Of a stretch of 64,000 bases of DNA, positions 62,132 to 64,000 are shown one piece after another. The stretch lies in NCBI RefSeq assembly GCF_013408795.1, contig NZ_JACCCC010000001.1, positions 744,001 through 808,000 of the forward strand, written 5' to 3'. The stretch comes from Spinactinospora alkalitolerans (GTDB lineage Bacteria; Actinomycetota; Actinomycetes; Streptosporangiales; Streptosporangiaceae). Within the stretch, counting starts at the first letter, position 1. Every line of letters begins with the position of its first letter. The notes under the pieces are model-generated. The model saw only the letters and a program-made list of their open reading frames with translations, was not told the DNA's origin and did not search any database. Both the position numbers and the translations under genes were made by a program.

Positions 62132-62917
62132 CTACTCCGCCGTGCTTCCGTGGGTGACGCGGATCTTGGACTGGCCGTGCGGCAGCTTCTCCCAGTCGTC
62201 CATGAACCGGGCGGCCAGGCCATGCTTCTCGGCGAGCCGGATCAGCGTCTCGGTCCGGTAGTAGAAGTCCTCCCGCAGGACGTGGTGCTCCTCGCCCTCG
62301 GTGCGGTCGAAGGTGAAGTCGAACCAGCCGCCCGGGGCGAGGATCCGGCCGACGTGGGCGAAGCATTCGTCGATCACCGTCAGCGGCGAGTGCGAGAAGA
62401 CGCTGTGCGCGTGCACCACCGTGAAGTGCGCGTCCGGGAGGAACCTGAACTTCAGGTCGCGCACCGGGGTCAGCGTCGGCAGCTTGTCGCGCAGGTCGTG
62501 CCGGACGATGGTCTCCTGGGCGGCCATCAGGATGTCGGGGGAGATGTCGATGCCGTAGTAGTTGCCGGTGTCGAGGTACTCGATGAACCGCCAGCCGGCC
62601 CGCAGGTTGCCGCAGCCGATCTCCAGCATGCGGGCGTCGGGGGTCAGCCCGTGCGACTTCAGGTAGTCGAACTGCATCGCGCCGAGCGCGAGCCAGCGAT
62701 CGTGGGATTTGCTGCCGACCGCGGCCTCCGGGTTGGCCGCCGTGTCGGACTTCATCACCGCGCGGTAGTAGGAGACGTGATCGGGACTGCGCAGGCGCAG
62801 CCACGTGTCCCTACCGGCCCGGATCATGTACTTCGGCACCCGGCCGGGGTTCCGCAGCGCGTAGTTGATCCGGTGCGCCAGAGAGGCCCGGTTGGCGGTG
62901 AGGTTCTTCTTGGGCAT
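62132..62917 (-). CDS. Class I SAM-dependent methyltransferase
   Basis: A 261-residue methyltransferase. A basic N-terminal region of about 55 residues precedes the Rossmann fold: MLEIGCGNLRAGWRFIEYL (motif I, about residue 95), YYGIDISPDILMAAQE (strand 2), VVHAHSVFSHSPL and VGRILAPGGWFDFTF. The N-terminal NYALRNPGRVPKYMIRAGRDTWLR pattern occurs in glycan-related methyltransferases of actinobacteria, but no substrate is assigned. It ends eight bp from the recD2 stop, convergent with it. Confidence 0.85.
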   Translation of the reverse strand: MPKKNLTANRASLAHRINYALRNPGRVPKYMIRAGRDTWLRLRSPDHVSYYRAVMKSDTAANPEAAVGSKSHDRWLALGAMQFDYLKSHGLTPDARMLEIGCGNLRAGWRFIEYLDTGNYYGIDISPDILMAAQETIVRHDLRDKLPTLTPVRDLKFRFLPDAHFTVVHAHSVFSHSPLTVIDECFAHVGRILAPGGWFDFTFDRTEGEEHHVLREDFYYRTETLIRLAEKHGLAARFMDDWEKLPHGQSKIRVTHGSTAE

Positions 62918-63349
62918 GTGTCCAGTCTCCTCGTGCGGCCCTTAAGAGTCCGTGCAGTGTATGGGTAAAGGTCCGTGTACGCGCCGTTCCGCTCCCGGAT
63001 CGTCTGCCCCGAGATCCTCGGCGTACCACCACTCGTACGGGATTCGCACGGGGTTTGGCGGAGGCTGCGCCGAGCGGCGGTCCACCGGTGTCCGGAAGCG
63101 GACATCGGCAACGGTCTGCTGTGCGGCCCCGTGGTCTGCCGGGTGGCGGGCGGCCTGGAGGGAAAGGCGGCGCCAAGGGCGGCGGCGGGTCCGGGCGGGC
63201 GCGCAGGTGTCCGTTCTGCGGTGGTTCCATCGCCGATCTCGGCCTTGTGGGCGTTATTGCAGCGTTTCAAGGGTCCATAAGATCAAGATCGCCGAAGACG
63301 GGCTCGGTTCGCCGGGGTTTTGGAAGTGACGCTTCTATGCCGAGTGCGG

Positions 63350-63402
63350 TGGGTTCAGGGGGTGGGCTGTCGCGGTCGCGTAGTGATGGCGGCACGAGCG
63401 GG
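63350..63402 (-). repeat. Dispersed intergenic repeat, copy E (inverted, diverged)
   Basis: Diverged reverse-complement copy: GGGTTC, then AGGGGGTGGGCTGTCGCGG and GGCGGCACGAGCGGG align with copy C. It forms an inverted pair with copy D. Confidence 0.55.
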
Positions 63403-63467
63403 CCCGCACTCGTCCGGGCACGGCTGCTGCTGCCGGGAGGTGCGGGAGGGTGTGGAAGGCGAGGTCT

Positions 63468-63518
63468 CCTGTGCCGTCGGCGCTGCGCGCACTGCGACAG
63501 CCAACCCCCCTGGACAGG
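63468..63518 (+). repeat. Dispersed intergenic repeat, copy D
   Basis: Copy in the same orientation as A and B: GTGCCGTCGGCGCTGCGCGC, ACTGCGACAGCC, CCCCCCTG. It has lost the GTGCGAAC end and is followed immediately by a long inverted repeat. Confidence 0.65.
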
Positions 63519-63608
63519 CCCCGCTTCTTCTGCGGCGATCTTACTCCTGGCGCCATGTTGGGCCCGAACATGACGCCAGAAGCAAGATCGGCGACGGAGG
63601 AGACGGGG
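63519..63608. repeat. Imperfect 90-bp inverted repeat
   Basis: Two arms of 44 and 46 nt around a central GGGCCC (63560-63565) align at 36 of 46 positions. The innermost part (TGGCG, C/T, CATGTT) is best conserved. It could be a terminator-like RNA hairpin or a small palindromic mobile remnant. Confidence 0.65.
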
Positions 63609-63747
63609 CGGGAGTAGGTTTTCGCCGCCCCGGGCCCTGCCGCCGTCGCTGCCGCTCTTCGGTGAAGACCGCCCGCCGCCCGGGAGCGAACAAGGCCGCA
63701 CAGCAGGCCCGAGCCGCCCGTCGGACCCGCCTGACCCCCTGCAGACC

Positions 63748-64000
63748 TCAGTGCGCGGACGCGCCGCGCTTGACCCCGGCGAGGAAGGCGGCCCACTCAC
63801 CCCGGCCGAAGGCGAGGTGCCCGAGGCCGGGGTGCTTCGAGTCGCGAACCCCGGTGGAGGGGGCGGGGAGGTCGGCGATCTCCACGCAGTTCTCGCCCTT
63901 GGCGCTGCTGTAGCTGCTCTTGCGCCAGAGGTCGGCGATCTCCACGCAGTTCTGACCCTCGGGCAGACTGTAGCTGCTCTTTCTCCAAGTAATGGGTTCG
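63748..64000 (-). CDS. DUF397 protein with a duplicated N-terminal motif, 5' end cut by the window
   Basis: The minus-strand frame is open to the right edge. It encodes a DUF397 protein: WRKSSYS, CVEIADL, GVRDSKHPGLGHLAFGRGEWAAFLAGVK. The WRKSSYSxxxGxNCVEIADL unit of 20 residues occurs twice in a row (63928-63987 and 63868-63927), which DUF397 proteins normally have once. DUF397 genes usually pair with an XRE-type regulator in actinobacteria (the bldB/abaA-like and whiJ-type group); any partner would lie past the edge. An internal ATG at 63945 could give a 65-residue form with one motif copy. Confidence 0.85.
   Translation of the reverse strand, partial: EPITWRKSSYSLPEGQNCVEIADLWRKSSYSSAKGENCVEIADLPAPSTGVRDSKHPGLGHLAFGRGEWAAFLAGVKRGASAH

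Larger units (their letters stand above)
62918..63747. other. 830-bp repeat-rich gap without a gene
   Basis: No frame looks coding. It contains two copies of the dispersed repeat in opposite orientation (63350-63402 and 63468-63518) and an imperfect long inverted repeat (63519-63608). The first 130 bp should hold the promoter of the methyltransferase gene. Confidence 0.6.

Noticed and set aside
57570-62804. A very long open frame (over 1700 codons) on the minus strand
   Set aside because: It is antisense to the SEC-C, lipoprotein and RecD2 genes. Long stop-free antisense frames are normal at this GC content, and the sequence shows no domain.
1-64000. tRNA genes, rRNA genes, CRISPR arrays and insertion sequences
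   Set aside because: Scanned for T-loop motifs, repeat-spacer patterns and transposase motifs by eye; none was convincing. A tRNA search program would be the decisive test.

Overview
The window is 64 kb of very GC-rich DNA with actinobacterial gene content: fumC, glpX-DUF4245, xseAB, a lipid-droplet-protein relative, ispH, DUF6542, rmuC, ychF, a SCO7613-type membrane protein and a DUF397 protein. This gene set and order resemble Streptomyces and related filamentous actinomycetes. A member of the Nocardiopsis/Streptosporangiales group is my best guess, from remembered gene neighbourhoods rather than a search. I saw no rRNA, tRNA, CRISPR array or insertion sequence.

Layout. 1-4.9 kb: a zinc-ribbon membrane protein cut by the left edge, a secreted transglycosylase-like protein and fumarase. 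5-20.7 kb: an accessory block between fumC and glpX. It holds an alpha/beta-hydrolase/ABC-ATPase fusion with its permease, a NodIJ-like ABC exporter, a five-gene branched-chain-amino-acid-type (Liv) uptake operon followed by two hydrolases (one secreted and PHA-depolymerase-like), and a DUF3352 membrane protein. 21-32 kb: the conserved housekeeping block (glpX, DUF4245, xseB/xseA, patatin, ispH, DUF6542, rmuC, ychF). 32.1-34.2 kb: a divergent AraC/MFS exporter pair.

34.8-47.6 kb: one co-directional operon encoding a Tcp/type-IV-secretion-like apparatus: TcpC, a small two-helix membrane protein, a TcpE-ParA/MinD-like fusion, a VirB4-like ATPase, a VirB6-like channel protein, a second single-span protein and a transglycosylase/NlpC hydrolase. 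No relaxase or coupling protein is in the window. The VirB6-like gene has a low-GC middle, and the locus ends in a low-GC gene of unknown function and a decayed serine/threonine-kinase gene. 48.8-50.1 kb: an AbiEi/PDDEXK-type protein and CsbD.

51.2-56.2 kb: a three-gene biosynthetic cassette (styrene-monooxygenase-like flavoprotein, methyltransferase, single-module KS-AT-ACP polyketide synthase) closed by a 19-bp perfect hairpin. 56.2-64 kb: DUF1579 and DUF6506 genes, the latter behind a MerR/SoxR-type promoter; a small secreted protein that appears to start with ACG; a SEC-C protein; a lipoprotein; a RecD2-like helicase; a methyltransferase; and a DUF397 gene cut by the right edge.

Two dispersed repeat families in non-coding DNA, several perfect palindromes that look like operators, and a repeat-rich gap at 63.3-63.6 kb are not explained by any gene. 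The most unusual points are the lysine-less ParA domain fused to TcpE, the monooxygenase-methyltransferase-PKS cassette, the hidden ACG-start gene and the intergenic repeats.
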